This document shows positions 17,536 through 25,569 of a stretch of DNA of 64,000 nt, one piece after another. The first letter of the stretch is position 1. Every line of letters begins with the position of its first letter. Both the position numbers and the translations under genes were made by a program. The notes under the pieces are model-generated. The model ran no database searches. It was given only the letters and a program-made list of their open reading frames with translations, and was not told where the DNA came from. Source of the stretch: Pseudomonas matsuisoli (GTDB taxonomy: Bacteria; Pseudomonadota; Gammaproteobacteria; Pseudomonadales; Pseudomonadaceae); NCBI RefSeq assembly GCF_014647635.1, contig NZ_BMPO01000008.1, positions 62,001 to 126,000 of the forward strand, written 5' to 3'.

Positions 17536-18443
17536 GCCGCCTCTTGTCTCAGCGCGGCGCCGATCGCGGCGAAACCGTTATCCAACACGACAGGGGCCTC
17601 GTCGTTCGCCAACAGCGTGGACAGATCGAGACGTTGCAGGTTGACGGCAAGCCCCGCCGACAGCGCTTCATGGATAGCGCCGGTGGCATCGCCAGCAGGC
17701 GCCAGCAACAGGCGGTTGAGGTAACCCTTGCCGAGCTGGCTTTCGAAGTAGTCGAGGGACCGCTGGATTTCCAGGGTGATGCCCGAGTAATCGCCGGCGG
17801 CGCGTTGCAAGCCCTGTTCGATACGCCGTGCCATGTACAGGTCCGGACCGTGCTGAACGGTGATCAGGCCGTCATTGGCATTGAGCCGCAGCACAGCGAT
17901 GTTCAACGCGTCCGCACCGGCCAGTAGCCCCAGATTGCGGAACGCCATTTCGCGAATGTCGATGCTATCCAGTTGCAAACCTGCGCCGTTGATCAGCGCC
18001 TCCAACGCCTGCATGCGGGCCTTGGAAAGCACGGCGCAATACGCCATTCGGCTGCGCCCGCGGTAGGCATCGGCAGGCAGCGTAAAGGCATCGACGACGA
18101 CGTTCTCGAGCGGTTCGGTAATAAGATCGCGCACCCGCCAACGCATGGCGTCACGGAGTTCGTCATCGCTGACGTCCGGGCAATCCAGCAGCAGGAGTTG
18201 ATAGGCGGAAGGCGGAAGGACGGCGTTGACGCGGCTTCCTGCCAGGCCATGGGTATCGACCCAGCCTTTCAACAAAGCCGCGTGCGCTGCAACCGGTGCG
18301 GCAGTATGAAGGCAGCGACGCAGGACGGCCGCACCCGCTTCGCTTTGGACGTGCGCAAGTGCCAGACCGTCGTCGGCACTTTCAATGCCGACGAGCCCTG
18401 CGGTCGTCGAAACTTTTTTTCGCGTCCAGTTGAACAAACTCAT
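17532..18443 (-). CDS. mshI: MSHA biogenesis protein MshI (PilM-like, actin fold)
   Basis: 303-residue cytoplasmic protein starting MSLFNWTRKK, with the PilM/actin-like features VGIESADDGLALAHV near the N-terminus and LLLDCPDVSDDELRDAMRWR, typical of MSHA and type II secretion PilM/GspL relatives. It is the first gene of the msh operon here. The long in-frame extension upstream to 18965 crosses the intergenic region and is rejected. No mshH precedes it. Confidence 0.88.
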   Translation of the reverse strand: MSLFNWTRKKVSTTAGLVGIESADDGLALAHVQSEAGAAVLRRCLHTAAPVAAHAALLKGWVDTHGLAGSRVNAVLPPSAYQLLLLDCPDVSDDELRDAMRWRVRDLITEPLENVVVDAFTLPADAYRGRSRMAYCAVLSKARMQALEALINGAGLQLDSIDIREMAFRNLGLLAGADALNIAVLRLNANDGLITVQHGPDLYMARRIEQGLQRAAGDYSGITLEIQRSLDYFESQLGKGYLNRLLLAPAGDATGAIHEALSAGLAVNLQRLDLSTLLANDEAPVVLDNGFAAIGAALRQEAA

Positions 18444-18888
18444 GTCCCTTGCTGCCCTATCCTTGCGGATGCCTCTGGCACCTCGCGAAATCCCGCCTCT
18501 CATGCCACGCCGATTCTCTGGCGCCGCATGTCGATCACACGCGCATACGCAATCGCCGGGCCAACATAGAGCGCACGCGAATGCTGACAATGTGCCATCA
18601 CCTTGTGTCAACTGTATCACAGCCGGAAAGTGATGCCGTTCGCTGTCCCGATCCTGCATATCGGCGGGCATTGCGCGAGCTTGACCGCGGGGAAGTGTTT
18701 TTCGTCGAGCGGTTGTCGGGGCAGGCTGACCGGATGAAAATGGACGCTTTTGTGACGCTGCATAGGCGACTGAAGCGGACGGCCGCCGCGTCGCCTCAAC
18801 ACGTGCGGCGTGCAACGTGTGGCCTGCGGGAATGAGCCTTACTGGTCCGAGGGCGCGGACCATATGCGGCACGAAAAGCAGAAAAGAA
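18444..18888. other. msh operon upstream region
   Basis: About 450 nt without a convincing gene. It holds the sigma-54-like promoter at 18583-18597, which gives a leader of about 130 nt before mshI. Beyond that I see only low-complexity GC-rich sequence and no repeats. Confidence 0.5.
18583..18597 (-). promoter_or_regulatory. Sigma-54 type promoter ahead of mshI
   Basis: On the minus strand the sequence TGGCACATTGTCAGC has a perfect -24 element (TGGCAC) and GG-N10-GC spacing; the -12 half is CAGCA instead of TTGCA. Transcription would start near 18572 and read into mshI at 18443. RpoN control of type IV pilin genes is established for Pseudomonas pilA; for this locus it is inference. Confidence 0.5.
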
Positions 18889-18914
18889 AAAACCCCGCCT
18901 AAGCGGGGTTTTGC
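18889..18914 (-). terminator. Terminator downstream of the acyl-CoA dehydrogenase gene
   Basis: The stem AACCCCGC/GCGGGGTT is followed on the minus strand by a long T-rich run (ttttttcttttc). It lies about 165 nt after the stop codon of the gene at 19078-20859 and isolates it from the msh operon. Confidence 0.85.
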
Positions 18915-19077
18915 AGACTGTAATCCTGACGTCCTTCGTCTATCGCCGTCCTGGCGAAAATCCATCGTCTCCCTGTGTTACTTGGCGCTTCCTGCGCTAC
19001 GTCCTTGGTGGGCAAGACTACGGAGCGAGCTCAGAGCTGAATAGAAGCGATTGGCAGCACGCATTGTAAGTAAATGC

Positions 19078-20859
19078 TTACGTCGCCCGAAAAGCGTCAT
19101 CCTCCAACAAATACAACGTTTCGCTGCCCGCCCTCACAATGGCCTCCAGTGAATGGATACGTGGGAGGAGGCGCGCGAAGAAGAACCGAGCGGTGGCCAG
19201 TTTGTTCTGGTGGAATTCGTCTTGGTGACTGCTCGCCGTGGCCGCCATCCTCGCCCATAAATAGGCATACGCGGTATAGCCGAAAACATGCAGGTACTCG
19301 ACCGAGGCCGCCCCGATTTCGCGCGGGTCGGACTCAGCTCGTCGAACGACCCATTGGGTCAGGTCTTCGAGGGTTTCGAGCGCTTTCGCCAGCGGCGCGA
19401 CGAACTCGCCCTGCTCCGCTGGAGCCCCTTCGATGAACGCCCGGATCTCTGCCGCGAAGGGCCGAAAATAAGCACCGCCGTTAGCTACGATCTTCCGCCC
19501 GACTAGGTCGAGCGCCTGTATTCCGTTCGTGCCTTCGTAGATCTGCGTGATGCGCGTATCACGCACCAGTTGCTCCTGTCCCCACTCCCTGACATACCCA
19601 TGCCCGCCGAACACTTGCTGGCCGTGCACGGTACATTCGAGCCCCACGTCGGTAAGAAACGCCTTCGACACGGGGGTCAGCAGCGCCACCATCCCAGCCG
19701 CTCGAGTGCGCTCGGTTTCATCCGGGCTGTATTTGGCAGTATCCAGCTGGAGGGCAACATAGCTGGAAAACGCGCGACCGCCTTCATTGAGTGCCTTCAT
19801 GGTCAACAGCATGCGCCGTACATCTGGATGGACGATGATCGGGTCCGCCATCTTTTCGGGTGCCTGTGGGCCGGACGGAGCGCGGCTCTGCAAGCGCTCG
19901 CAGGCGTATTCACGCGCGCTTTGCCAGGAGCGCTCTGCCGCAGCGAGCCCTTGGATGCCGACGCCGAGGCGCTCGTAATTCATCATCGTGAACATCGCGT
20001 TCAAGCCGCGCCCAAGCTCACCGACCAACCACCCTTGCGCCCCATCGAAATTCACCACGCAGGTGGGCGATCCATGGATACCCATCTTGTGCTCGATCGA
20101 ACCACAGCTCACCCCATTGCGCTCCCCGATAGAGCCGTCTTCTCCAATCAGGAATTTCGGTACCAGGAACAACGAAATGCCCTTCGGCCCCGGCGGGGCG
20201 TCGGGCAATTTCGCCAGCACGAGATGGATGATGTTTTCGGTCAGATCATGTTCGCCACCGGTGATGAAAATCTTGCTTCCGGAGAGACGGTAGGACGCAT
20301 CGCCCTGCGGTTCCGCCTTGGTTCGAATCAGGCCCAAGTCGGTCCCCGCATGGGCTTCGGTCAGGCACATAGTCCCGGTCCATACCCCGGAATACAGGTT
20401 TGGCAGGTACTGCTCCTTCAGGGCTTGGCTGGCATGTGCGGACAACGCAAGGCAGGCACCGGCCGTCAGTATGGGATACAAGCCGAACGCCAGGCTCGCC
20501 GAGTTGATCATCTCCTCGACCTGTGCGCTGATCACCTTCGGCATGCCCATCCCACCAAATGCAGGATCGCCGCCGACACCCACCCATCCGCCTTCTGCGT
20601 ACACCGAGTAGGCGTCCTTGAATCCCTTTGGCGTCTTCACCGCGCCGTCGTGCCAGACACAGCCTTCTTCATCGCCCGTTCGATTGAGCGGTGCCACGGT
20701 GCCCGACGCCAACTTGCCGGCCTCTTCCAGCACCGCCCAGGCGGTGTCGATGTCGACCTGATCGACCAATTCGGGCCACTTTTGCCAATGCGCGGCGACG
20801 TCGAGGACATCGTTCAGGATGAATCGCATGTCGCGCAGGGGCGCTTTGTAGTCCGCCAT
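19078..20859 (-). CDS. Acyl-CoA dehydrogenase (FadE-type, about 600 residues)
   Basis: 593-residue flavoprotein of the long acyl-CoA dehydrogenase class with an extra C-terminal domain. It begins MADYKAPLRDMRFILNDVLD, characteristic of the Pseudomonas PA0506/PA0508 group. Family signatures include MCLTEAHAGTDLG (FAD/substrate), SGSKIFITGGEHD and the IYEGTNGIQALDL segment with the catalytic Glu. It carries out the first step of beta-oxidation of fatty acyl-CoA. ATG 20859 was chosen at the conserved N-terminus. A PsrA-like box lies about 207 nt upstream (21066-21079). It is paralogous to the gene at 25570-27375. Confidence 0.9.
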   Translation of the reverse strand: MADYKAPLRDMRFILNDVLDVAAHWQKWPELVDQVDIDTAWAVLEEAGKLASGTVAPLNRTGDEEGCVWHDGAVKTPKGFKDAYSVYAEGGWVGVGGDPAFGGMGMPKVISAQVEEMINSASLAFGLYPILTAGACLALSAHASQALKEQYLPNLYSGVWTGTMCLTEAHAGTDLGLIRTKAEPQGDASYRLSGSKIFITGGEHDLTENIIHLVLAKLPDAPPGPKGISLFLVPKFLIGEDGSIGERNGVSCGSIEHKMGIHGSPTCVVNFDGAQGWLVGELGRGLNAMFTMMNYERLGVGIQGLAAAERSWQSAREYACERLQSRAPSGPQAPEKMADPIIVHPDVRRMLLTMKALNEGGRAFSSYVALQLDTAKYSPDETERTRAAGMVALLTPVSKAFLTDVGLECTVHGQQVFGGHGYVREWGQEQLVRDTRITQIYEGTNGIQALDLVGRKIVANGGAYFRPFAAEIRAFIEGAPAEQGEFVAPLAKALETLEDLTQWVVRRAESDPREIGAASVEYLHVFGYTAYAYLWARMAATASSHQDEFHQNKLATARFFFARLLPRIHSLEAIVRAGSETLYLLEDDAFRAT

Positions 20860-21251
20860 ATCATTCTTCCTCTGTCGCTGAAATTCAGGGTGCCGGCGCA
20901 TGCTGATCCGAGCCTGATTCGTAGTGCCTGCAGGAACATTGCCGCCCTAGACGGTCCGAACAGAGGCGCGCCCTTGAAAACGGCCCGCGCCGACCAAATG
21001 TGCGATGGAGCGGCCCAAGTGTTTACCTGCGTTGTAGGGTCAGTGTAGATCGCAGTGCCCCGATTCAAACGAACGTTCGACACTCGGTTTTTTTCCGCTG
21101 AGCGCAGCGTCTACCAATCGCCATGAATCTTCTAGAGAATAGGGTTATTGAGCGAGGCAATCGATCTGATGGCTTCAATCAATTTTTGAAAATGATCCAC
21201 TGCCATTAACCTTCTTTCCGACTTTTAAACCGATCCAAACAAGGAGTGCTC
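20860..21251. other. Divergent control region, acyl-CoA dehydrogenase / ahpC
   Basis: 392 nt between divergent genes. It contains a PsrA-like box near the acyl-CoA dehydrogenase side (21066-21079). The ahpC side is AT-rich with ATAG at 21148-21151 and related spaced motifs that could be part of an OxyR site; the match is too weak for me to call. Confidence 0.45.
21066..21079. promoter_or_regulatory. PsrA-like box
   Basis: CAAACGAACGTTCG fits the PsrA operator pattern (G/C)AAAC-N4-GTTTG with one mismatch in the right arm. It is 207 nt upstream of the acyl-CoA dehydrogenase start at 20859. PsrA is a fatty-acid-responsive TetR repressor of beta-oxidation genes in Pseudomonas. Confidence 0.5.
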
Positions 21252-21815
21252 ATGTCTCTGGTCAACACCCCGATCAAGCCTTTCACCGCTCAAGCATTCA
21301 AGAACGGCAAGTTCATCGAAGTCAGCGATACCGACCTGAAAGGCAAGTGGTCCGTATTCTTCTTCTACCCAGCCGACTTCACCTTCGTTTGCCCGACCGA
21401 ACTGGGCGACGTAGCTGATAACTACGCTGAGTTCCAGAAGCTGGGTGTAGAAATCTACTCCGTCTCCACCGACACTCACTTCACTCACAAAGCCTGGCAC
21501 GACAGCTCCGAGACCATCGGCAAGATCCAGTACACCATGATCGGTGACCCGACGCTGACCATCAGCCGTAACTTCGAAGTCCTGCGCGAAGCTCAGGGCC
21601 TGGCTGACCGCGGTACTTTCATCGTCGACCCGGATGGCATCATCCAGGCTGTTGAAATCACTGCTGAAGGTATCGGCCGTGACGCCTCCAACCTGCTGAG
21701 CAAAGTCAAAGCCGCTCAGTACGTTGCCGCTCACCCAGGCGAAGTTTGCCCGGCCAAGTGGAAAGAAGGCGAAGCGACTCTGTCGCCATCGCTGGACCTG
21801 GTCGGCAAGATCTAA
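21252..21815 (+). CDS. ahpC: Alkyl hydroperoxide reductase subunit C (typical 2-Cys peroxiredoxin)
   Basis: 187-residue peroxiredoxin that reduces H2O2 and organic peroxides. The peroxidatic Cys47 sits in [11 protein letters not shown] and the resolving Cys in [11 protein letters not shown]. It matches the usual AhpC length. ATG 21252 has a strong ribosome-binding site (aaggag at 21240-21245); an in-frame GTG at 21246 is rejected. AhpF, encoded next, recycles it. A hairpin between the genes probably lowers ahpF relative to ahpC. Confidence 0.97.
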   Translation: MSLVNTPIKPFTAQAFKNGKFIEVSDTDLKGKWSVFFFYPADFTFVCPTELGDVADNYAEFQKLGVEIYSVSTDTHFTHKAWHDSSETIGKIQYTMIGDPTLTISRNFEVLREAQGLADRGTFIVDPDGIIQAVEITAEGIGRDASNLLSKVKAAQYVAAHPGEVCPAKWKEGEATLSPSLDLVGKI

Positions 21816-21900
21816 GGATCTGTTCCGGCGCTGCAGCAGTAAGCGGCGCCTGACTTTGCCAACCCGCATTACTGGATCACTGATTTAGTTGTGCCGGAGC

Positions 21901-21936
21901 GCCCGGGCGCGATCCGCCCGGGCGTTTTCGTTTCTG
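21901..21936 (+). terminator. Intercistronic terminator/attenuator between ahpC and ahpF
   Basis: Perfect 9-bp stem GCCCGGGCG/CGCCCGGGC with a 5-nt loop followed by gttttcgttt. It lies in the 148-nt gap after ahpC and would allow partial read-through, consistent with more AhpC than AhpF being needed. Confidence 0.75.
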
Positions 21937-21963
21937 AATTTCGTATTTGAGAGGACCTCGCCC

Positions 21964-23529
21964 ATGTTGGACGCCAATCTTAAAACCCAGTTGAAGGCCT
22001 ACCTCGAGAAGGTCACCCAGCCGTTCGAGATCGTCGCGTCCCTCGATGACGGCGACAAATCCAAAGAGCTCCTGGGCCTGCTCCAGGACATCGTCGGCCT
22101 GACCGACAAAATCACCCTGAAGACCGATGGCAACGATGCCCGTCGCCCATCGTTCTCCCTGAACCGCCCCGGCGCGGACATCAGCCTGCGCTTCGCCGGC
22201 ATCCCTATGGGCCACGAGTTCACCTCGCTGGTACTGGCGTTGCTGCAGGTTGGCGGTCACCCGTCCAAGCTGGAAGCCGACAAGATCGAGCAGATCAAGG
22301 CCATCGAAGGTGAGTACAACTTCGAGACCTACTTCTCGCTGTCCTGCCAGAATTGCCCGGATGTCGTTCAGGCACTGAACCTGATGGCCGTTTTGAATCC
22401 GAACATCCGTCACGTCGCCATCGACGGCGCCTTGTTCCAGGATGAAGTCGAGAAACGTGAGGTCATGGCCGTCCCAAGCCTGTACCTGAATGGCGAACTG
22501 TTCGGCCAGGGCCGCATGGACGTCGATCAGATTCTCGCCAAGCTGGACACCAACTCCAGTGCCCGTGATGCCGAGAAGCTCAACGCGAAAGAAGCGTTCG
22601 ATGTGCTTGTCGTGGGTGGTGGGCCGGCCGGCGCTGCAGCAGCTATCTACGCTGCACGCAAAGGCATCCGCACCGGTGTGGCAGCCGAGCGTTTCGGCGG
22701 CCAGGTGCTCGATACCATGGCGATCGAAAACTTCATTTCCGTGAAGGAAACCGAAGGTCCGAAGCTCGCCCGTGCGCTCGAAGAGCACACCAAGGAATAC
22801 GATGTCGACATCATGAACCTGCAACGCGCGGCCAAGCTGATTCCGGCCAGCGAGGCAGGCAAGCTGCACGAAGTCGAATTCGCCAGTGGCGCGACGCTCA
22901 AGGCCAAGACCATCATCCTCGCGACCGGCGCGCGCTGGCGCGAAATGAACGTCCCAGGTGAGCAGGAATACCGCAACAAGGGCGTGGCGTACTGCCCGCA
23001 CTGCGATGGCCCGCTGTTCAAGGGCAAGCGCGTCGCTGTGATCGGTGGCGGCAACTCCGGTGTCGAGGCGGCGATCGACCTCGCCGGCATCGTGAGCCAT
23101 GTCACGCTGATCGAGTACGACAGCCAACTCCGTGCAGACGAAGTCCTGCAACGCAAACTGCGCAGCCTGCCGAACGTGAACGTCATCACCAGCGCGCTGA
23201 CCAGTGAAGTGAAGGGCGATGGCAAGAAAGTCACCGGCCTGACCTACAAGGATCGCAACTCGGACGAATTCCACTCCGTGGAACTGGAAGGCATCTTCGT
23301 CCAGATCGGCCTGTTGCCTAACAGCGAATGGCTCAAGGGCAGCGTCGAGCTCAGCCCACGTGGCGAGATCGTCGTCGACGCAAAAGGCCAGACCTCGCTG
23401 CCGGGTGTGTTCGCGGCAGGCGATGTGACGACCGTGCCGTACAAGCAAATCGTCATCGCCATGGGCGAAGGTTCGAAAGCCTCCCTGGCGGCCTTCGACC
23501 ACCTGATCCGCACCAGCGCCCCGGCCTGA
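21964..23529 (+). CDS. ahpF: Alkyl hydroperoxide reductase subunit F
   Basis: 521-residue FAD/NADH disulfide reductase that reduces AhpC. The N-terminal tandem-thioredoxin domain has the CxxC LSCQNCPD at about 129-132. A Rossmann [10 protein letters not shown] follows at about 218, and the thioredoxin-reductase-like CPHC redox centre is in [11 protein letters not shown] at about 345. The NAD domain has [15 protein letters not shown] 21964 follows gagagga; upstream in-frame codons lie in the terminator. The first residues match the E. coli AhpF start ([15 protein letters not shown]). Confidence 0.97.
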   Translation: MLDANLKTQLKAYLEKVTQPFEIVASLDDGDKSKELLGLLQDIVGLTDKITLKTDGNDARRPSFSLNRPGADISLRFAGIPMGHEFTSLVLALLQVGGHPSKLEADKIEQIKAIEGEYNFETYFSLSCQNCPDVVQALNLMAVLNPNIRHVAIDGALFQDEVEKREVMAVPSLYLNGELFGQGRMDVDQILAKLDTNSSARDAEKLNAKEAFDVLVVGGGPAGAAAAIYAARKGIRTGVAAERFGGQVLDTMAIENFISVKETEGPKLARALEEHTKEYDVDIMNLQRAAKLIPASEAGKLHEVEFASGATLKAKTIILATGARWREMNVPGEQEYRNKGVAYCPHCDGPLFKGKRVAVIGGGNSGVEAAIDLAGIVSHVTLIEYDSQLRADEVLQRKLRSLPNVNVITSALTSEVKGDGKKVTGLTYKDRNSDEFHSVELEGIFVQIGLLPNSEWLKGSVELSPRGEIVVDAKGQTSLPGVFAAGDVTTVPYKQIVIAMGEGSKASLAAFDHLIRTSAPA

Positions 23530-23546
23530 CCCGCGGTCTAGCAATA

Positions 23547-23576
23547 CAAAAAACCGGCTTCGGCCGGTTTTTTGTT
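23547..23576 (+). terminator. Terminator after ahpF
   Basis: Symmetric stem AAAAAACCGGC/GCCGGTTTTTT around ttcg, 18 nt after the ahpF stop. The T-run makes it a strong terminator on both strands. Confidence 0.9.
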
Positions 23577-23604
23577 GGCTGCGATTTACCCAAAAAAGCA
23601 GAGC

Positions 23605-23682
23605 GATCGCCAGCAAGCTGATCGCAGCCCGGCTGGCTCCTACAAAAGCCCGGACCTGTAGGAGCCAGCTTGCTGGCGATCA
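23605..23682. repeat. REP pair ('ctggcgatc' type)
   Basis: Two inverted REP units: 23605-23645 carries an extended loop (ctgatcgcagcccgg) between the arms, and 23655-23682 (tgtaggagccagcttgctggcgatc) is the simple form. They lie between ahpF and the PadR regulator gene. Confidence 0.85.
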
Positions 23683-23777
23683 CCGTCTAATCATTCGACG
23701 GAGACGCCGCCTGGAAGCACCCTGCCCTATCAACCGACTGCCCCTTCATAAATAAGAACTATTTTCGAAAACCTTTT

Positions 23778-23805
23778 TTAAGATATATCTTAAGACATAT
23801 CTTAA
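23778..23805. promoter_or_regulatory. Double palindromic operator for the PadR-type regulator
   Basis: The perfect palindrome TTAAGATATATCTTAA (23778-23793) overlaps the near-perfect TTAAGACATATCTTAA (23790-23805) by four bases. The pair ends 14 nt before the start of the PadR-family gene. Paired palindromes of this style are known operators of the E. coli NfeR (YqjI) regulator, so autoregulation is likely. Confidence 0.7.
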
Positions 23806-23819
23806 TAACGGTTAATCCC

Positions 23820-24362
23820 ATGATTCGCCCCACCTTCACCGAAGACACCGCCCTACGAGGTGGCCGAGAACGCGGCCCGCGCGTATTCGCTCCCGGCGAT
23901 CTGAAGCTTCTATTGATGGAACTCATCGCCATCGAACCTCGACACGGCTACGACCTGATTCGGCATATCGAATCCATGTTCGAAGGTGCCTATTCACCCA
24001 GCCCCGGTGTGATCTACCCCACGCTGACCTTTCTCGAAGAGAGCGAATGGATCACGGGAGAAAGCCACGGCGGCAAAAAGCGCTACGAAGCGACCGCTGC
24101 CGGACATGCTTGGCTGGCGGATCAGGCCGTGGCCCTGGAAGGCATGCGCACCCGTATCGATCTCAGCCGCCGCGCGTTAGCCGGGCATAGCCGCCCTCCC
24201 GAAATCCACGAAGCGGTTGGCAATCTCCGCCACGCCTTGCGCCTGCACCACGGCCGCTGGACCGCAGCCGAGATCGAACGGGTCAGCCGCCTGCTTAACG
24301 AAACCGCTCGCGCCATTGCGGCCGAGCCGACCTTATCGAATTCCGAGGAGCCATCCCTATGA
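23820..24362 (+). CDS. PadR-family transcriptional regulator (NfeR/YqjI-like)
   Basis: 180-residue winged-helix repressor. The conserved core GDLKLLLMELIAIEPRHGYD and the segment AYSPSPGVIYPTLTFLEE are typical of PadR. The preceding RGGRERGPRVF resembles the N-terminus of E. coli YqjI/NfeR, which controls the ferric reductase nfeF. The downstream gene (4-nt overlap) is an NfeF-type reductase, so the pair is probably a metal-responsive iron-release module. The start lacks a clear Shine-Dalgarno and lies just after the operator, so the transcript may have a very short leader. Confidence 0.85.
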   Translation: MIRPTFTEDTALRGGRERGPRVFAPGDLKLLLMELIAIEPRHGYDLIRHIESMFEGAYSPSPGVIYPTLTFLEESEWITGESHGGKKRYEATAAGHAWLADQAVALEGMRTRIDLSRRALAGHSRPPEIHEAVGNLRHALRLHHGRWTAAEIERVSRLLNETARAIAAEPTLSNSEEPSL

Positions 24363-25141
24363 CGACCGAATCACAGGAAATCCATCGCGTCAGCCATCCC
24401 ATCGTGCGCCGCAAACTAGAGGTCGCGCGCGTGCTCGACATCACGCCTCGCATGCGTCGCATCACGCTGGTTGGCGAGCAATTGGAAGGCTTCATCAGCG
24501 CCGCGCCCGACGACCACGTGAAGCTGGTATTCGCCACCAACGAAACCGAGCAGACAGCCCTCGAATCGTTCATGTCGGCTACCGGCGTCCCTGCTGGAGA
24601 CGCCCCGAAGCCTGTGATGCGCGACTACACACCCCGCTATTACGACGCAGAAAAAGGCGAGCTGGAAATCGACTTCGTGCTGCATGGCGACGGCCCTGCA
24701 GCCACCTGGGCGAACCAGGCCGAGCCCGGCCAGCACCTGCATCTAGCGGGGCCTCGTGGCTCATTGATCGTGCCGGACATCTTCGAGAACTACCTGCTCA
24801 TCGGCGACGAAACCGCCTTGCCCGCCATGGCACGACGGTTGGAAGAATTGCCGGCGAGCCGCAACGTTCAGGCGTTGATCGAGATCGAAAATGACCAAGA
24901 GAAGCAGCCATTGGCGACGGCGACGACGTTGGCTTGCCGCTGGATCAAGCGTGGGCAGGGCGAGCGATTGCTCGAAGCTGCACGCCAGGTGGAGTTGCCG
25001 CAAGGCTCGCTCTACGTCTGGATTGCGTGCGAAGCCAAACTTTCAAGACAAATACGCGCGATGTTGATCAATGAACGCGGCATCGACGAAAGCCAGGTCA
25101 AGGCTGCGGGTTACTGGCGGCTAGATCCGAACGAGGAGTAA
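24359..25141 (+). CDS. Siderophore-interacting protein (NfeF/ViuB-type ferric reductase)
   Basis: 260-residue FAD-binding reductase of the SIP family. The FAD-binding motif is MRDYTPRYYD near residue 81, and the NAD(P)H-domain motif GDETALPAMARRLEELP follows near 145. The C-terminal end with VKAAGYWRLDPNEE is typical. It releases iron from ferric siderophores with NADPH. It overlaps the PadR gene by ATGA, so the two are co-translated and co-controlled. Confidence 0.9.
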   Translation: MTTESQEIHRVSHPIVRRKLEVARVLDITPRMRRITLVGEQLEGFISAAPDDHVKLVFATNETEQTALESFMSATGVPAGDAPKPVMRDYTPRYYDAEKGELEIDFVLHGDGPAATWANQAEPGQHLHLAGPRGSLIVPDIFENYLLIGDETALPAMARRLEELPASRNVQALIEIENDQEKQPLATATTLACRWIKRGQGERLLEAARQVELPQGSLYVWIACEAKLSRQIRAMLINERGIDESQVKAAGYWRLDPNEE

Positions 25142-25569
25142 CCCGGATTTCCCTGCTTCACACACCGCCAGAACGCGTGGACAAGGCTTTGCCGTTACGC
25201 ACCCCACAGACTGGGCGCCTACCTTTTTCACCCTTGATTGCATCGTAGGTCAGGTGCAGTCCACGCGGAAACGCTTCAAACGTCTGTAGGGGCGACTTCA
25301 GTCGCCCGCGATCTGAAGTCCCCTAGAAGAAGCTAGACCCTGAACTCATTTTCGATATGCCTTCATCGCGGCACTGATCCAGTTCGGCGGTGAATCGACC
25401 ATCGTGGGCGACTGAAGTCGCCCCTACAGCTTTTGGTGAACGCCGTTAATACCGCCGTAGGGTGGATGGACAAAGCCATCCACCGTTCAACACCCCGCCA
25501 CGGCACGTGGATAAGGTGTTGCCGTTATCCACCTTACGAACCGGAGCGCATCGCCCATACCGGGCCACC
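25142..25569. repeat. Intergenic repeats: inverted 'ggggcgactTCAGtcgcc' pair and 'gtagggtggatgg' elements
   Basis: A REP-like inverted pair lies at 25284-25310 and 25403-25430 (tgtaggggcgacttcagtcgcc and its inverse). A second family, ccgtagggtggatggacaaagcc, occurs at about 25455-25490 with an inverted partner at about 25505-25545. No coding potential is recognisable in the region. Confidence 0.75.

Noticed and set aside
21148-21251. A possible OxyR binding site before ahpC
   Set aside because: The spaced ATAG/CTAT pattern is too weak by eye to claim, although regulation by OxyR would be expected.
21877-23616. A 579-residue open frame antisense to ahpF, with similar long frames antisense to acyl-CoA dehydrogenase and bioB
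   Set aside because: They overlap well-identified genes fully, have no ribosome-binding site or family features, and are expected in GC-rich DNA from codon-position bias.
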